The notes under the pieces were generated by a model. That model searched no databases and was not told the DNA's origin. It saw only the letters and a program-made list of their open reading frames with translations. Positions 1 through 9,183 of a DNA stretch of 64,000 nt are shown in pieces. The first letter of the stretch is position 1; each line of letters starts with the position of its first letter. Source of the DNA: an uncultured Carboxylicivirga sp. (GTDB taxonomy: Bacteria; Bacteroidota; Bacteroidia; Bacteroidales; Marinilabiliaceae); assembly GCF_963668385.1 (NCBI RefSeq), contig NZ_OY764327.1, forward strand, positions 3,816,501 through 3,880,500, in the 5' to 3' direction. The position numbers and the translations under genes are program-made.

Positions 1-390
1 GCTATATTTAATGCCGTAGCTTCACTTTCTATTCCCATTTTTCATTGGGGCGAAGGACGTAAAAATGTAAAAAAAGCTGAGCTTAGTCTGCAGAATGCGC
101 ATTACGAGAAAGAAAAGAATACACGTTTAATGACATTGGAGGTAACCAATGCTCTTAATAATTTGAACGAGAGTGTGGTTATGATTGAAGCAGCTGAGTT
201 TGCTATGAGACAGGCTTCAGAAAATCTGCGCGTAATGAAAAGTAAATTTGATGTGCAATTAGCACCTTTAGCCGATTTATTGGCAGCACAGGCTCAATGG
301 CAAGAATCAAGTAGCAACCTTATTGAAGCAAAAACACAATATAAAATTTACGAGATTGAATATTTAAAAGCAATCGGTAGTCTGGATTGA
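1..390 (+). CDS. TolC-family outer membrane efflux protein, C-terminal part
   Basis: The reading frame is open from the first base, so this is the 3' end of a gene that begins outside the window; an internal ATG at 130 is not the real start. The visible 129 residues include SIPIFHWGEGRKN, a strand-turn typical of the second half of Bacteroidota TolC/OprM-like proteins. It is followed by long heptad-like helices rich in Ala, Glu and Lys, and by a C-terminal segment (LADLLAAQAQWQES) seen where TolC helices pack before the last strand. Known role of the family: a trimeric outer membrane exit duct for tripartite RND or ABC efflux. The pump partners would lie upstream, outside the window. Family assignment is firm; substrate is unknown. 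Confidence 0.85.
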   Translation, partial: AIFNAVASLSIPIFHWGEGRKNVKKAELSLQNAHYEKEKNTRLMTLEVTNALNNLNESVVMIEAAEFAMRQASENLRVMKSKFDVQLAPLADLLAAQAQWQESSSNLIEAKTQYKIYEIEYLKAIGSLD

Positions 391-418
391 GAAGTTGCTA
401 ATTGTTTTAGTAATTGTG

Positions 419-450
419 CGAGGATATCTTATTAAGGATATCCTCGTTTT
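419..450 (+). terminator. Rho-independent terminator of the TolC gene
   Basis: A perfect 10-bp stem, CGAGGATATC (419-428) with GATATCCTCG (437-446), has an 8-nt loop and is followed directly by TTTTTAA. It lies 29 bp after the TolC stop codon. Confidence 0.85.
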
Positions 451-1339
451 TAATTTATATGTAGATGCTAAGAATGTATTAATATAGCCTTATAAAGGTA
501 GATAGGTTTAATCAACTAGTGCAAAAGAGAAATTATAACAACTATACAAGTTACGTTAGTTTATCTGAACATATGAAAAATATAATCGTTTGTCATTGAT
601 AGTATTTGAACACTGTTTAAAAAATAAGGGGAGCGAGTATGTACTCCTATTATAAATTAAGGATAAAGCTAATCTTTAATGGAGGGCAAGTTTACTTTTA
701 TCATTAAAAAAAATGTGTTTGTTAAAAAAAAATGTGCATTTATCAATGTTGTTCGAAATTGATCTTAAAATATTAGGGGTTATATGTAATTTAGGCAATA
801 ATATGTAGTAGACACCCTGTTTTGGAGTAGTAGTGTGGAAAAATAACATTATTTAATTCTAAAACGACAGAAAGACATGGCTAAGATTAAAACAAAGTAA
901 GAAGTTTAAACTATAAAACCTTAGAGTTTCAATTCTTAACTAATTTGATTATTATATTCTATAATATTTAGTTTAAGGCTATTTAAATAGTTGCTTCTGT
1001 GTTGTGAAAATTTATTTAACTTATTTGCATCTTACATTAGTATTGTAAAATATTATAGTTTATTTATTTTAATAGATTACTTCATTAAAATATAGGAATG
1101 AAGGGGATATTAATACCAATTTTGTTAATACTACAAACATTATCCTTCAAATAATCAGACTCGCGATTGAATATCTATTTAACAAGGTTTATATCATTGT
1201 GTTTTAAAAATAATAAGATTGATTCTCATTAGAGTTGGATCAAAATAAATTCAATTAATAATGATGATTTTGTAATGCAGTTCAAATATTGTGTTACTCT
1301 ACTAATTGCCAACCCCCGAAAAGTTAAATTGACAATACT
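451..1339. other. Long AT-rich intergenic stretch with no gene seen
   Basis: About 890 bp without a convincing reading frame, RNA gene or strong hairpin. Two near-identical A-runs ending in ATGTG (around 704-735) form a weak direct repeat. The last ~50 bp presumably carry the leader of the gene at 1340. The length is unusual compared with the other gaps in this window. Confidence 0.5.
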
Positions 1340-1801
1340 ATGAGTTATGATTTATTAGTATTTAAGAAGGAAGCTGCGCCTCGGAAATGGAGGGATTTTA
1401 TGACTTGGTATAAAAAGCAAGTTCAATCTGCTGCTAATCATAGGATGGATATAACAAACTCTGCAATTGAGCTTCATGAGTTATATAAAGAAATGAGAAA
1501 TGTTTTTCCAGATGAAGATAATGCATTTAATAATAATAGGTATGGAAAGAGATATATAAATAATTGTTCCATTGGAAAAGATATTATATATGTTGGATTT
1601 ACATGGGCTGTCGCCGAAGAAGCTTTTCAGAAAATGATAGAACTGGCTGAGAAATATTCTGTCGGTTTCTTTGATGTAAGTTCTGAAGATGGTAGTGTTT
1701 ACTTCCCTGAAGATGGTAAATTAACTGTAATTGATGCTTCTGAAAGAGATTATAAGAAAGCAAGAAATAAGTTACGGTGGAAAATATGGAAAATGCAATG
1801 A
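1340..1801 (+). CDS. Hypothetical protein, MSYDL-type small cytosolic family
   Basis: Encodes 153 residues with no signal peptide or membrane segment. The start MSYDLLVF, the internal FMTWYKKQ and the later pattern IGKDIIYVGFTWAVAEEAFQKM then YSVGFFDVS are characteristic of a widespread uncharacterised family (MSYDL.VF...W...) that I recognise only by look. From memory, members are often found as lone genes or near polymorphic-toxin clusters, where an immunity role has been suspected; nothing here proves that. No toxin gene is adjacent: upstream is ~890 bp of non-coding DNA and immediately downstream is a MITE-like palindrome. That setting fits an accessory gene. The frame is intact. Function unknown. 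Confidence 0.7.
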   Translation: MSYDLLVFKKEAAPRKWRDFMTWYKKQVQSAANHRMDITNSAIELHELYKEMRNVFPDEDNAFNNNRYGKRYINNCSIGKDIIYVGFTWAVAEEAFQKMIELAEKYSVGFFDVSSEDGSVYFPEDGKLTVIDASERDYKKARNKLRWKIWKMQ

Positions 1802-1816
1802 TAAAAACTAAATGAG

Positions 1817-2041
1817 GGTGTCCCAAAAGTAATTCTGTAAATACGAAATTTTTCAATATGTAATTATCCTTTCATTTTACCCTATCAAACCCTGCTCGCG
1901 GCAGGCAAGTTCCTCAAAAAGGAAAGCTTTAGTCCCCTATTAGGGAATAGGGGATCGCCGAAGCCAATTTGGAGTAACATAAAATGATATTTAATTACAT
2001 ATTGAAATAAACGTAGTTTTACCTATCTGTTTTTGGACACC
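1817..2041. mobile_element. MITE-like 225-bp imperfect palindrome
   Basis: The ends are inverted repeats, GGTGTCCCAAAA on the left and the complement of GGTGTCCAAAAA on the right. Inside them lies a perfect 14-bp inverted pair, TCAATATGTAATTA (1853-1866) and its complement (1992-2005), with further imperfect pairing toward the centre. The core holds two small hairpins, CCTGC/GCAGG near 1893-1907 and a TCCCCTATT stem near 1932-1953. It contains no transposase. The terminal GGTGTCC resembles ends of some IS1182-like elements, but that link is only an impression. It starts 15 bp after the stop of the gene at 1340. Confidence 0.6.
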
Positions 2042-2055
2042 TACATTATTTTAGT

Positions 2056-3591
2056 TTATACAGCTAGTGATGATGAAGTGTTATTTAGCTTGAAAAAACT
2101 TACTAAATCTACCAACTGTTCTGCTTGACTGTTGAGTTCCTCTGCACTAGATGCCAGTTCTTCACTAACTGAAGCTGTTTGTTGTGTAACGCCATTTAAC
2201 TGCTGTATGGCATTGTTTATTTCCGATGCACCGTTATTCTGCTCAATACTCGCTGCCGAAATTTCTTTGACCAAATCTGCTGTTTTTACAATGTCCGGTA
2301 ATATTTCGCTCATTCTGTCACCGGCTTTTTGTGCAAGATCGAGGCTGCTGTTGGCCAAATTAACAATTTCTTGTGCTGCTACTTTGCTACGCTCGGCAAG
2401 TTTACGAACTTCACCTGCTACCACAGCAAAGCCTCTTCCATGTTCACCTGCGCGTGCAGCCTCAACTGCTGCATTTAAAGCCAGAATATTTGTTTGAAGT
2501 GCTATTACATTAATGATATCGATCTTCTCGCTAATTTGTTTGTTGGCATCAACGGTATTATGTGAGTGTTGACTAACTTCTCCAATACCCGTTTGAGCCG
2601 TTGACGAAATTTGTGCTGTTTGCTGAGCATTATCAGTATTTTGTTCAATATTCGATACCATTTGCTCAACTGTTGAAGAAATCTGTTCAACTGATGCAGC
2701 TTGTTGATTGGCTCCCTGGCTCATTGTTTGTGCCGATGAATTTATTTGCTCACTGGCTGAAGATACGTAGCTGGCACCTTCCATTATATTTGAAACGACT
2801 TCTTTTAGCTTTGCAGCCATTACTAATAGTGCAGTGGTTAAATGACCAATTTCGTTATTGCCCGGATCATCAATAGTGGCTTCGAGGTTACCTTGCGATA
2901 TCTCGGTTGCAAAGTTGATACCCTGAGCAAGAGGGATAGTAATGGATCTAACCAAAAAGTATCCGCCGGTTATAGCTAATATCATTATGATAATGAATAT
3001 TATAAAGAAAGTAGCTTTGCTACGCTGACTAGTTGCTGTAATTGTTTCATATTCAAGCTTAGCTTCTTCAGAACTAATATTAGTAAATTCATCCAAAACC
3101 GATCTTACTGTTTCAAAAGTAGGCATATATTCGTCGAAATATTTTAATGTTGCAGCATCATAGTTCTGAGATTTGATATCATCAATAATTGCATTGGTTA
3201 TCTTATCCAATTCTATATATCCTTCCTGATAAGTTCTTTCAAGATCTGGATAAAGTGTACTCGATGACTTTTTATAATTGTTTAAAAATAAAGTGAAGCG
3301 TTCGTTTATTTGAGCCAGATTCGTACTTATATCATCAATGTTTTTGATTTCTTCTTCCTTAGAAATGTTTTTGGTTAATAATGTGTGGTTAATGGCCACG
3401 TTTGATTGATAGGCATCACGATCGGCTTCCACCAGGTTTTGTATTCCTGTAAGTCGAATTTTATATATGGTTTCTGAGTTATCAATCATCTGGTTCATAT
3501 TGGTAACCGATAGAATAAAACTTACCAAAAAGAATAGAAGGAATATGCTAATCATGGTAATCAATCTGAATTTTATAGACGTATTTTTCAT
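2056..3591 (-). CDS. Methyl-accepting chemotaxis protein
   Basis: Encodes 511 residues. A first membrane helix (about 10-30) is followed by a ~160-residue periplasmic four-helix-bundle type sensor, a second membrane helix (about 193-213), a HAMP domain with the P-x-G-type element [20 protein letters not shown], and a long coiled-coil signalling domain. The hairpin tip, [20 protein letters not shown] at about 376-395, is the CheA/CheW contact region and is fully conserved. Family role: it senses a periplasmic ligand and controls CheA autophosphorylation. It starts 21 bp after the stop of the porin gene at 3613-4692 and is probably co-transcribed with it. No other che genes are in the window. 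The ligand is unknown. Confidence 0.93.
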   Translation of the reverse strand: MKNTSIKFRLITMISIFLLFFLVSFILSVTNMNQMIDNSETIYKIRLTGIQNLVEADRDAYQSNVAINHTLLTKNISKEEEIKNIDDISTNLAQINERFTLFLNNYKKSSSTLYPDLERTYQEGYIELDKITNAIIDDIKSQNYDAATLKYFDEYMPTFETVRSVLDEFTNISSEEAKLEYETITATSQRSKATFFIIFIIIMILAITGGYFLVRSITIPLAQGINFATEISQGNLEATIDDPGNNEIGHLTTALLVMAAKLKEVVSNIMEGASYVSSASEQINSSAQTMSQGANQQAASVEQISSTVEQMVSNIEQNTDNAQQTAQISSTAQTGIGEVSQHSHNTVDANKQISEKIDIINVIALQTNILALNAAVEAARAGEHGRGFAVVAGEVRKLAERSKVAAQEIVNLANSSLDLAQKAGDRMSEILPDIVKTADLVKEISAASIEQNNGASEINNAIQQLNGVTQQTASVSEELASSAEELNSQAEQLVDLVSFFKLNNTSSSLAV

Positions 3592-3612
3592 AGTTGTAGA
3601 ATTAATACCTGT

Positions 3613-4692
3613 TTAAAACTTAAATCGTAATTGAAAGTAAAATAGATCATTGTGAATTTTATCAGTACCTGTAATGGCATCTTCGGTGCGTATTACATAG
3701 TTGGTCATTAAAGCAATGTTTTTACTTGGGTAGTAGTTGATTCCAAATGTTACATTGCTATATTTTTTTATACCATTACTATCAAATCCATCTTTGATGG
3801 GTATGTAATAATCGTATCTGAAAGCAGGTTCAAGATTTGAAGTTATCAAATAGGTAGCTTCGGCATAAAATCCTGAATAGCTGATTTCACTATCTTCTAT
3901 ATCGTTAATAAACTGCTTGTTCATACCCGCAATGTATTCGGTCATTAGGTGTAGTTTTTGGTAATGAGTTAAGAAATAAACACTAAACGAATTACGGTTG
4001 GTTTTGATGGTGTCGCCTACAGTACCCGAACCAGTATGAAAACTAATTCCTGTTTCTGTATTTTTTATAGGTGTAAACTCCAATCGTGAGAATAGTGCCA
4101 AACCATTTTCATCGTTTTCGTATCGTGGTGATTTTACGCTAGGATTCCAGTAATAATTAGGGCCGGCATGTGGCATTGAAGCCATAACATAGTAATGTAC
4201 GATGCTATTATATATATCACCATAAAACATGATACCTCCACTTCTAAATCCAGATAACGCCACATTTGAATTCCAGTTTTGTGAGATGGTAGGCCTGTCG
4301 TTGAGTTTCATTTTTGTGGTTGACCACAGGCTTGAAGAATGAACTGCAGATTTAATCCCAGGTACTGGGAATTGGCCAAATCGAATATTGAAATATGAGT
4401 ATGGTTCATACGATAAGTAAATATCCAATAACGATGGTGTACCCTTATCGTAAGAAAATTGTGCCCCATATTTTACGTTTGTAGTTAGTTTTCCTGTTGC
4501 TTTTAATCTAACATATCTGGGTATAAACCCGTAATGAACATCCAGGCTATCACGTTGAACATAGCCTATCCACATGTGTGTAAAGCCACTTATTTTAAGA
4601 GTTGGCTCAAAACTCTTTTCTTCCTGCGCTATTGCATTCCCACTTATAAAAAACAGAAATGCAGTCAAAAAGACCGTTACTGTTGTTTTCAT
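3613..4692 (-). CDS. Outer membrane porin, phosphate-selective porin O/P-like
   Basis: Encodes 359 residues. A clear signal peptide, MKTTVTVFLTAFLFFISGNAIAQ, is cut before the mature chain. The rest alternates short amphipathic strands: LKISGFTHMWIGYVQRD, then FIPRYVRLKATGKL, then NIRFGQFPVPG. This is the usual start of porin O/P-type barrels in Bacteroidota. The chain ends in LRFKF with a terminal Phe, the signal for barrel insertion. It is the first gene of a two-gene unit with the chemoreceptor downstream. The substrate could be phosphate or another small anion, or may be general; the sequence does not decide this. It is not a SusC-type TonB receptor, having no plug domain or TonB box. Confidence 0.8.
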   Translation of the reverse strand: MKTTVTVFLTAFLFFISGNAIAQEEKSFEPTLKISGFTHMWIGYVQRDSLDVHYGFIPRYVRLKATGKLTTNVKYGAQFSYDKGTPSLLDIYLSYEPYSYFNIRFGQFPVPGIKSAVHSSSLWSTTKMKLNDRPTISQNWNSNVALSGFRSGGIMFYGDIYNSIVHYYVMASMPHAGPNYYWNPSVKSPRYENDENGLALFSRLEFTPIKNTETGISFHTGSGTVGDTIKTNRNSFSVYFLTHYQKLHLMTEYIAGMNKQFINDIEDSEISYSGFYAEATYLITSNLEPAFRYDYYIPIKDGFDSNGIKKYSNVTFGINYYPSKNIALMTNYVIRTEDAITGTDKIHNDLFYFQLRFKF

Positions 4693-4877
4693 AATTTTCC
4701 CCCTTTACATGTTAATTTTACTCACACCTTTTGAGTGTAAATTTTATGGGTTAGGTTACCTAAATAATGAACAGGAGGGGGAATTTCCTTAGTTACAAAT
4801 TATGAAATGTTTAAAGATTAGTCAAGTGTATTACTCTCTGATTTAGATGGTTTTCAATGTAATGCTAATATGTATTG

Positions 4878-7730
4878 ATGAATCTGGTATTTAAAAGGAC
4901 TAAAAGATCGGAAAAGCTTATAAATGTAGGGCAATTTCAAATAACATCAATCTTTGTTCATTTTTTCGTTCTTGTTCAAAGCTTTAATAAATATAGTATC
5001 TTAGGTTCGTTTTATAAATTTAGAAAAGTGACTTTAAAAGCCTCTGATTTTTATAATTACTATAAAGAGTGTTATAAACTCGATTATAAAGAATTTACTG
5101 TAGATAATATATTAGCCCAGAAATATACTTACAAATGGTTTGTTTCCGGAAAAGAAGAGTTGATTAATGATGATCTGCCAATCATTCCGTTTATCAATAA
5201 AAAGGTGTATGAGCTTCAGAAAGAGATAGAATTATTTCGATTAGAGAAAAAGTTATTTTATGCGAGTATTTTCGTGTTGGGTAGAAATGATAATGCATTA
5301 CTTAAAGACAAGCGTATTTGTGCTCCTCTTATTTTATATCCTGCTAAAATTAAAGAAATTAACGGGGAGACCTTCTTGGAGATCGAAAAAGAATCTTTAA
5401 TAGTCAATCGATCTGCTCTTTCGCGGTTGGATTTAGTAAATGAAACGCTTACAAAGGATGAATTCATTAATGAGCTAAGCGATACCATGTATTCTAATAA
5501 TAATGGATTTATGGTGATCAGGAATAGGCTCGATAAATATTTTTCAAATATTGATACATCTGAATTATTGATGCTTCCAAAAGTGTGGTCATCTTCTAAA
5601 ATTCGAAGTTACTTTAGTAATCAGAAAATAAGTGAGGGTAAGTTTAAGATTATTCCGGCAGCAGGAACGGTTTTGGTTGATAAATCAGAGTCATCGTTAA
5701 AGGTAATTAATGATTTATCTGAGATGGCAAACTCAGAGGAGTTTAGCTCAAATGTGAAACAACTTTTAGGGAATAAGGAGCAAGTTAAAAACTTCAATTT
5801 TAGTTTTTATAAATCTCGCTTGAATGTTGATCAGTATCAGGCATTAAAAAATGCTATGTGTTATACAAATTCTGTTATTGTCGGACCTCCGGGGACAGGT
5901 AAAACCTATACAATAACTTCTATTATTAGTGATGCTGTAGTCAATAATCAGTCGATATTGGTGGTTTCAAAAACCAAACAAGCGGTAGAAGTATTGCGAA
6001 ATATGCTTCAGGACGATTTTAAGTTGAAGAATTATTTAATTCATACGAGCGGAAGTCGTTATAAATTTAGTTTAAAATCAAAGATACAAGCCTATTTAAA
6101 TGGTATTTCAAGTAAAAACGCAATGTTGTTCGATCAATATGATATCAGTCGTTTGTACGAACAATTGGAACGCCTTGAAGATAAATTTGAGTCATACATC
6201 AATCGCGAGTTAAAACTATCGGATCTCACTTTTAGTGCCGATCTAAGCTGGTTTGATAAGTGGAGACGATTTTATTTGAGAGACATTTCAACTAACGGAA
6301 CAAAGTTGTGGGAGTTGTTTGATGAAATAGAACATACTTTGCAACTTCTTGATAAAAGTATAAGTGTATATTCGAAACGAAAGATCGAATCGGTAATAAA
6401 AAGTAATTCGCGCATTTTTCGACGTGATATTTCACTGTTTTATGATGCATTAGATGCAAGTGGATTTACTGAGTATAAAAATATTTTAGCCAAGATAGAT
6501 TATTCAAAAATACTGAAAGTTTTTCCTATTTGGTTAGCCAATCTTTCGGATTTAAATTCTGTACTACCTTTACAAAAAGATTTATTTGATCTGGTGATAA
6601 TTGATGAGGCAACACAATGCGATATTGCATCGGCACTACCTGCTATTTATCGAGCAAAGCGTGTTGTTGTAACCGGAGATCCAAACCAATTGAGGCACTA
6701 TTCATTTGTTTCTCGACGTCAACAGGCCGATTTAAGACAAAACTATCATTTATCGGATGATAAAATATTTGATTATAGAGGCCGAAGTATTCTTGATTTT
6801 TTTGTTTCCAAAGTACAAAGTCAGGATCAGATTACCTTTTTACGAGAGCATTTCAGATCAACACCTTCGCTGATAGAATTTAGTAATCAGCATTTTTATA
6901 ATGGTCAACTCGAGGTTTTAAAATCAACTCCCAAACACACTTCGCATAAACAAATTGAGTTGATTGAAATAAAAGGAGAAAGAAATAGTATAGGAATAAA
7001 TGAAATAGAAGCGAAAGCACTAATCGAATATCTGGATGGACAGATTACTAAGTTTAATTCACGTAAAGAAGTGCCGTCAATTGGAATTATTTCACCATTT
7101 AGTTCGCAGGTTAACTACCTCAATAAGTTATTAAAAGATAACTATGATCTTAAGGTGCTTAAAAAGTTTAATGTTTTATGCGGAACTCCGTATAATTTTC
7201 AGGGTTCAGAGCGCGAAATTATACTAATGTCGTTATGTGTGTGCGGTCAAACGCATCCATCAGCATTTATTCATGTCAATAAACCAGAGGTTCTGAACGT
7301 TGCCATAACAAGAGCAAAATCTTACCAAGTTATATTTAAATCGGTTAGTGATGACAGACTGAATAAAGAGTCGCTTTTGTATCAATATCTGAGGTTTATC
7401 AGAGAGTATGTGCATTACGATGCTGATCAGATTGAAGCAGATCAGTTTCAGCAAGAAGTTACCAATGAGCTGCTCAAAAAAAATTATGATGATGTAAAAT
7501 GTGGATATCCAGTTGCCGGCAATTTACTTGATATTTTGGTATCGCATAATAACACCAACTATTTTATTGATTTAATAGGTTATCCGGGACAATTTAAAGA
7601 TGCCTTTTCTCTTGAGAGATATAAAACATTGGCTCGTACAGGAATTAAATGTTTACCATTGCATTATAGCTTTTGGCAAAAGAATAGGGGGGAGGCAATC
7701 AAAAAATTATCAAATTTTATAGAAGGATAA
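4878..7730 (+). CDS. SF1 (UPF1/DNA2-like) helicase with C-terminal nuclease-like domain
   Basis: Encodes about 950 residues; the frame also allows a TTG start one codon earlier, and I use ATG 4878. Superfamily 1 motifs are all present: Walker A GPPGTGKTYT (~335), motif II VIIDEATQCD (~575), motif III GDPNQLRHYS, motif IV HFRSTPSLIEFSNQHFYNG, motif V GTPYNFQGSEREII and motif VI VLNVAITRAKS (~808). This matches COG1112-type DNA/RNA helicases. The last ~100 residues (LLDILVSHNNTNYFIDLIGY) have the strand pattern of a Vsr/DUF559-type restriction-endonuclease fold, but I cannot see an intact E-x-K triad. Such solitary helicase-nuclease proteins occur in phage-defence islands; that is inference. 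No methylase or specificity subunit is adjacent. Confidence 0.85.
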   Translation: MNLVFKRTKRSEKLINVGQFQITSIFVHFFVLVQSFNKYSILGSFYKFRKVTLKASDFYNYYKECYKLDYKEFTVDNILAQKYTYKWFVSGKEELINDDLPIIPFINKKVYELQKEIELFRLEKKLFYASIFVLGRNDNALLKDKRICAPLILYPAKIKEINGETFLEIEKESLIVNRSALSRLDLVNETLTKDEFINELSDTMYSNNNGFMVIRNRLDKYFSNIDTSELLMLPKVWSSSKIRSYFSNQKISEGKFKIIPAAGTVLVDKSESSLKVINDLSEMANSEEFSSNVKQLLGNKEQVKNFNFSFYKSRLNVDQYQALKNAMCYTNSVIVGPPGTGKTYTITSIISDAVVNNQSILVVSKTKQAVEVLRNMLQDDFKLKNYLIHTSGSRYKFSLKSKIQAYLNGISSKNAMLFDQYDISRLYEQLERLEDKFESYINRELKLSDLTFSADLSWFDKWRRFYLRDISTNGTKLWELFDEIEHTLQLLDKSISVYSKRKIESVIKSNSRIFRRDISLFYDALDASGFTEYKNILAKIDYSKILKVFPIWLANLSDLNSVLPLQKDLFDLVIIDEATQCDIASALPAIYRAKRVVVTGDPNQLRHYSFVSRRQQADLRQNYHLSDDKIFDYRGRSILDFFVSKVQSQDQITFLREHFRSTPSLIEFSNQHFYNGQLEVLKSTPKHTSHKQIELIEIKGERNSIGINEIEAKALIEYLDGQITKFNSRKEVPSIGIISPFSSQVNYLNKLLKDNYDLKVLKKFNVLCGTPYNFQGSEREIILMSLCVCGQTHPSAFIHVNKPEVLNVAITRAKSYQVIFKSVSDDRLNKESLLYQYLRFIREYVHYDADQIEADQFQQEVTNELLKKNYDDVKCGYPVAGNLLDILVSHNNTNYFIDLIGYPGQFKDAFSLERYKTLARTGIKCLPLHYSFWQKNRGEAIKKLSNFIEG

Positions 7731-7773
7731 GGTGTAAGGTCATGATTTATATCGATTAGGCTAATTATTATAT

Positions 7774-7781
7774 TATTTTTG
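7774..7781 (+). promoter_or_regulatory. Candidate -7 box for the gene at 7808
   Basis: TATTTTTG matches the Bacteroidota -7 consensus TAnnTTTG exactly and puts transcription start about 20 nt before ATG 7808. No good -33 TTTG is seen at the usual 19-nt spacing, so confidence is limited. Confidence 0.4.
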
Positions 7782-7807
7782 TAATTAGTATTTTAACCAA
7801 GCTAGCT

Positions 7808-8230
7808 ATGAAAATAAAATTTAAAAAAGGTAGATTATTACCGAATTTGTTTCTTGGATTATTATGGATTATATTGGGTGTTTATAATCTTGTTGGTAGA
7901 GAAATTTATCAATGGTCTGATTTTCTGTATTTAGTAGCAGGTTCACTATATGTCGTTCACTTCTTAAATGATATTATCAATCAATATCTAACTATCGATG
8001 ATAATGTTCTGCGCAAAAACAGGTTGTATGGTTTTAAGTCTAAGATCAATTTAGATGAAGTGTATAAGATAACACAAAATGCAGGAATGTATACTTTAAA
8101 GACTTCCAAAAAGGAATTGAAAATCAATATCACTTTTATTGATAGAAAATCGCTTGAGAGGCTTAATAAACGTTTAGAGCAACTCAATTTGTCATCAGAA
8201 AACACACCTTTTGTTTCGATGGTATCCTAA
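7808..8230 (+). CDS. Small membrane protein with PH-like C-terminal domain
   Basis: Encodes 140 residues. Two adjacent hydrophobic helices (about 11-27 and 38-56, LPNLFLGLLWIILGVYNL and FLYLVAGSLYVVHFLND) are followed by a cytosolic region with the strand rhythm of bacterial PH-like domains: YLTIDDNVLRKNRLYGFKSK, then KINLDEVYKITQNAGMYTLK, then LKINITFID. The element LRKNRLYGF is typical of PH-like membrane proteins where a lipid or membrane-facing sheet follows the helices. Exact role unknown. It stands alone, with its own likely promoter, between the helicase and a CPBP protease gene on the same strand. Confidence 0.7.
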   Translation: MKIKFKKGRLLPNLFLGLLWIILGVYNLVGREIYQWSDFLYLVAGSLYVVHFLNDIINQYLTIDDNVLRKNRLYGFKSKINLDEVYKITQNAGMYTLKTSKKELKINITFIDRKSLERLNKRLEQLNLSSENTPFVSMVS

Positions 8231-8333
8231 GAGATGATTATTACATAATTGGATAGAGTGTTTGATATCAGTCTTAAATGATGAGTTAAATATCTTCTAT
8301 TAAGAAGAATTTGAATAGTTATCAGGAGATAAC

Positions 8334-8362
8334 TTTGTATAAAGTGATACAAACTATTTTTG
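8334..8362 (+). promoter_or_regulatory. Promoter of the CPBP protease gene
   Basis: TTTG (8334-8337) and TATTTTTG (8355-8362) are separated by 17 nt, close to the Bacteroidota -33/-7 arrangement. Transcription would begin near 8369, so the upstream TTG start at 8360 cannot be used; this supports ATG 8408. Confidence 0.55.
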
Positions 8363-8407
8363 CATAATACAGTATGTTATTGTTTAAAAAGAAGTTTGAT
8401 TGTATCG

Positions 8408-9103
8408 ATGAAAAGGCATTTTGCTGTAAAGAGATTAATAGCATTAATTCAATTTTCTCTTGTTTATTTGTTTGTATTTAATCCCTGGTCTTCGTTTCCA
8501 TATACCTTTGTAATTATTACTGTTACTATTTTGTTAGTGAGCTATTTATATGATGGATCATCGAAAGGTGTGGGTTTTAAATCCGATAAAAGTATTTTTT
8601 TAGTTTTAAGAACCAGTGTTCTACTTTTTTTGATAGTTGAGCCAATATTCGATTTTATTATCCAGCCTTTGATTAATAAGTTGACAGGTGAAGTTGTCGA
8701 TTATACTACATTTCAATCACTTGCAGGTGATTTGTCAAGTTTTATCAAGATTCTTAGTAATGTACTATTAAGTGCAGCTATGGGGGAAGAGGTTTTATTT
8801 CGTGGATTTTTATTTAGACAGTTTAATCAAATCCTTCCAGAATTTAAATTCAAGAATCAAACAATCATATTAATTTCTGCTATTTTATTTAGTTTACCAC
8901 ATTGGTATCAAGGGCTAAGTGGTTTATTAATGACTTTTATATTCGGGCTATTTTTCGCCAGTGTGTTTGTAATCTATAAATACAATTTATGGATTACAAT
9001 TGTATTGCATGCATTGGTCGATACATTATTTTTATGGTTGGCTTACAATAATCATTTAGGCTATTACAATTATGCTTATCAATGGTTGTGGGGGTGTTGG
9101 TGA
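8408..9103 (+). CDS. CPBP family intramembrane metalloprotease
   Basis: Encodes 231 residues from ATG 8408; the open frame runs 16 codons further up to a TTG that lies in the promoter. It is strongly hydrophobic, with about six membrane segments. The three motifs of the Abi/CAAX-protease (Rce1-like) family are visible: EEVLFRGFLFRQF (EExxxR), FSLPHWYQG (FxxxH-like) and VLHALVDTLFLW (HxxxD). These supply the glutamate and histidine ligands for the metal in the membrane. Family members process prenylated or peptide substrates or protect against bacteriocins; the substrate here is unknown. It is monocistronic, and the next gene is convergent. Confidence 0.88.
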   Translation: MKRHFAVKRLIALIQFSLVYLFVFNPWSSFPYTFVIITVTILLVSYLYDGSSKGVGFKSDKSIFLVLRTSVLLFLIVEPIFDFIIQPLINKLTGEVVDYTTFQSLAGDLSSFIKILSNVLLSAAMGEEVLFRGFLFRQFNQILPEFKFKNQTIILISAILFSLPHWYQGLSGLLMTFIFGLFFASVFVIYKYNLWITIVLHALVDTLFLWLAYNNHLGYYNYAYQWLWGCW

Positions 9104-9123
9104 TAAAGAGGTAGATAAATATT

Positions 9124-9160
9124 AAAAAAAGAGCCCACTAGTAATAACCAATGAACTCTT
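9124..9160 (-). terminator. Terminator of the TerB-like gene
   Basis: Read on the minus strand, AAGAGTTCA (from 9160) pairs with TGGGCTCTT with two G-U pairs around a 14-nt loop, followed by a run of seven T. It lies 24 bp after the stop of the gene at 9184. Confidence 0.7.
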
Positions 9161-9183
9161 GATGATAGTTGAATTAATAATGA

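Noticed and set aside
1599-1856. Minus-strand frame of 85 codons
   Set aside because: It overlaps the 1340 gene in antisense and runs into the MITE-like palindrome; composition is non-protein-like.
2132-2876. Plus-strand open frames opposite the chemoreceptor gene
   Set aside because: They are antisense to a strongly conserved MCP coding region, Ser/Ala-rich shadows with no family features.
4534-4792. Plus-strand frames of 66 and 72 codons
   Set aside because: Antisense to the porin signal peptide region and its leader; no conserved features.
7260-7454. Minus-strand frame of 64 codons
   Set aside because: Antisense to helicase motif VI; no domain or leader.
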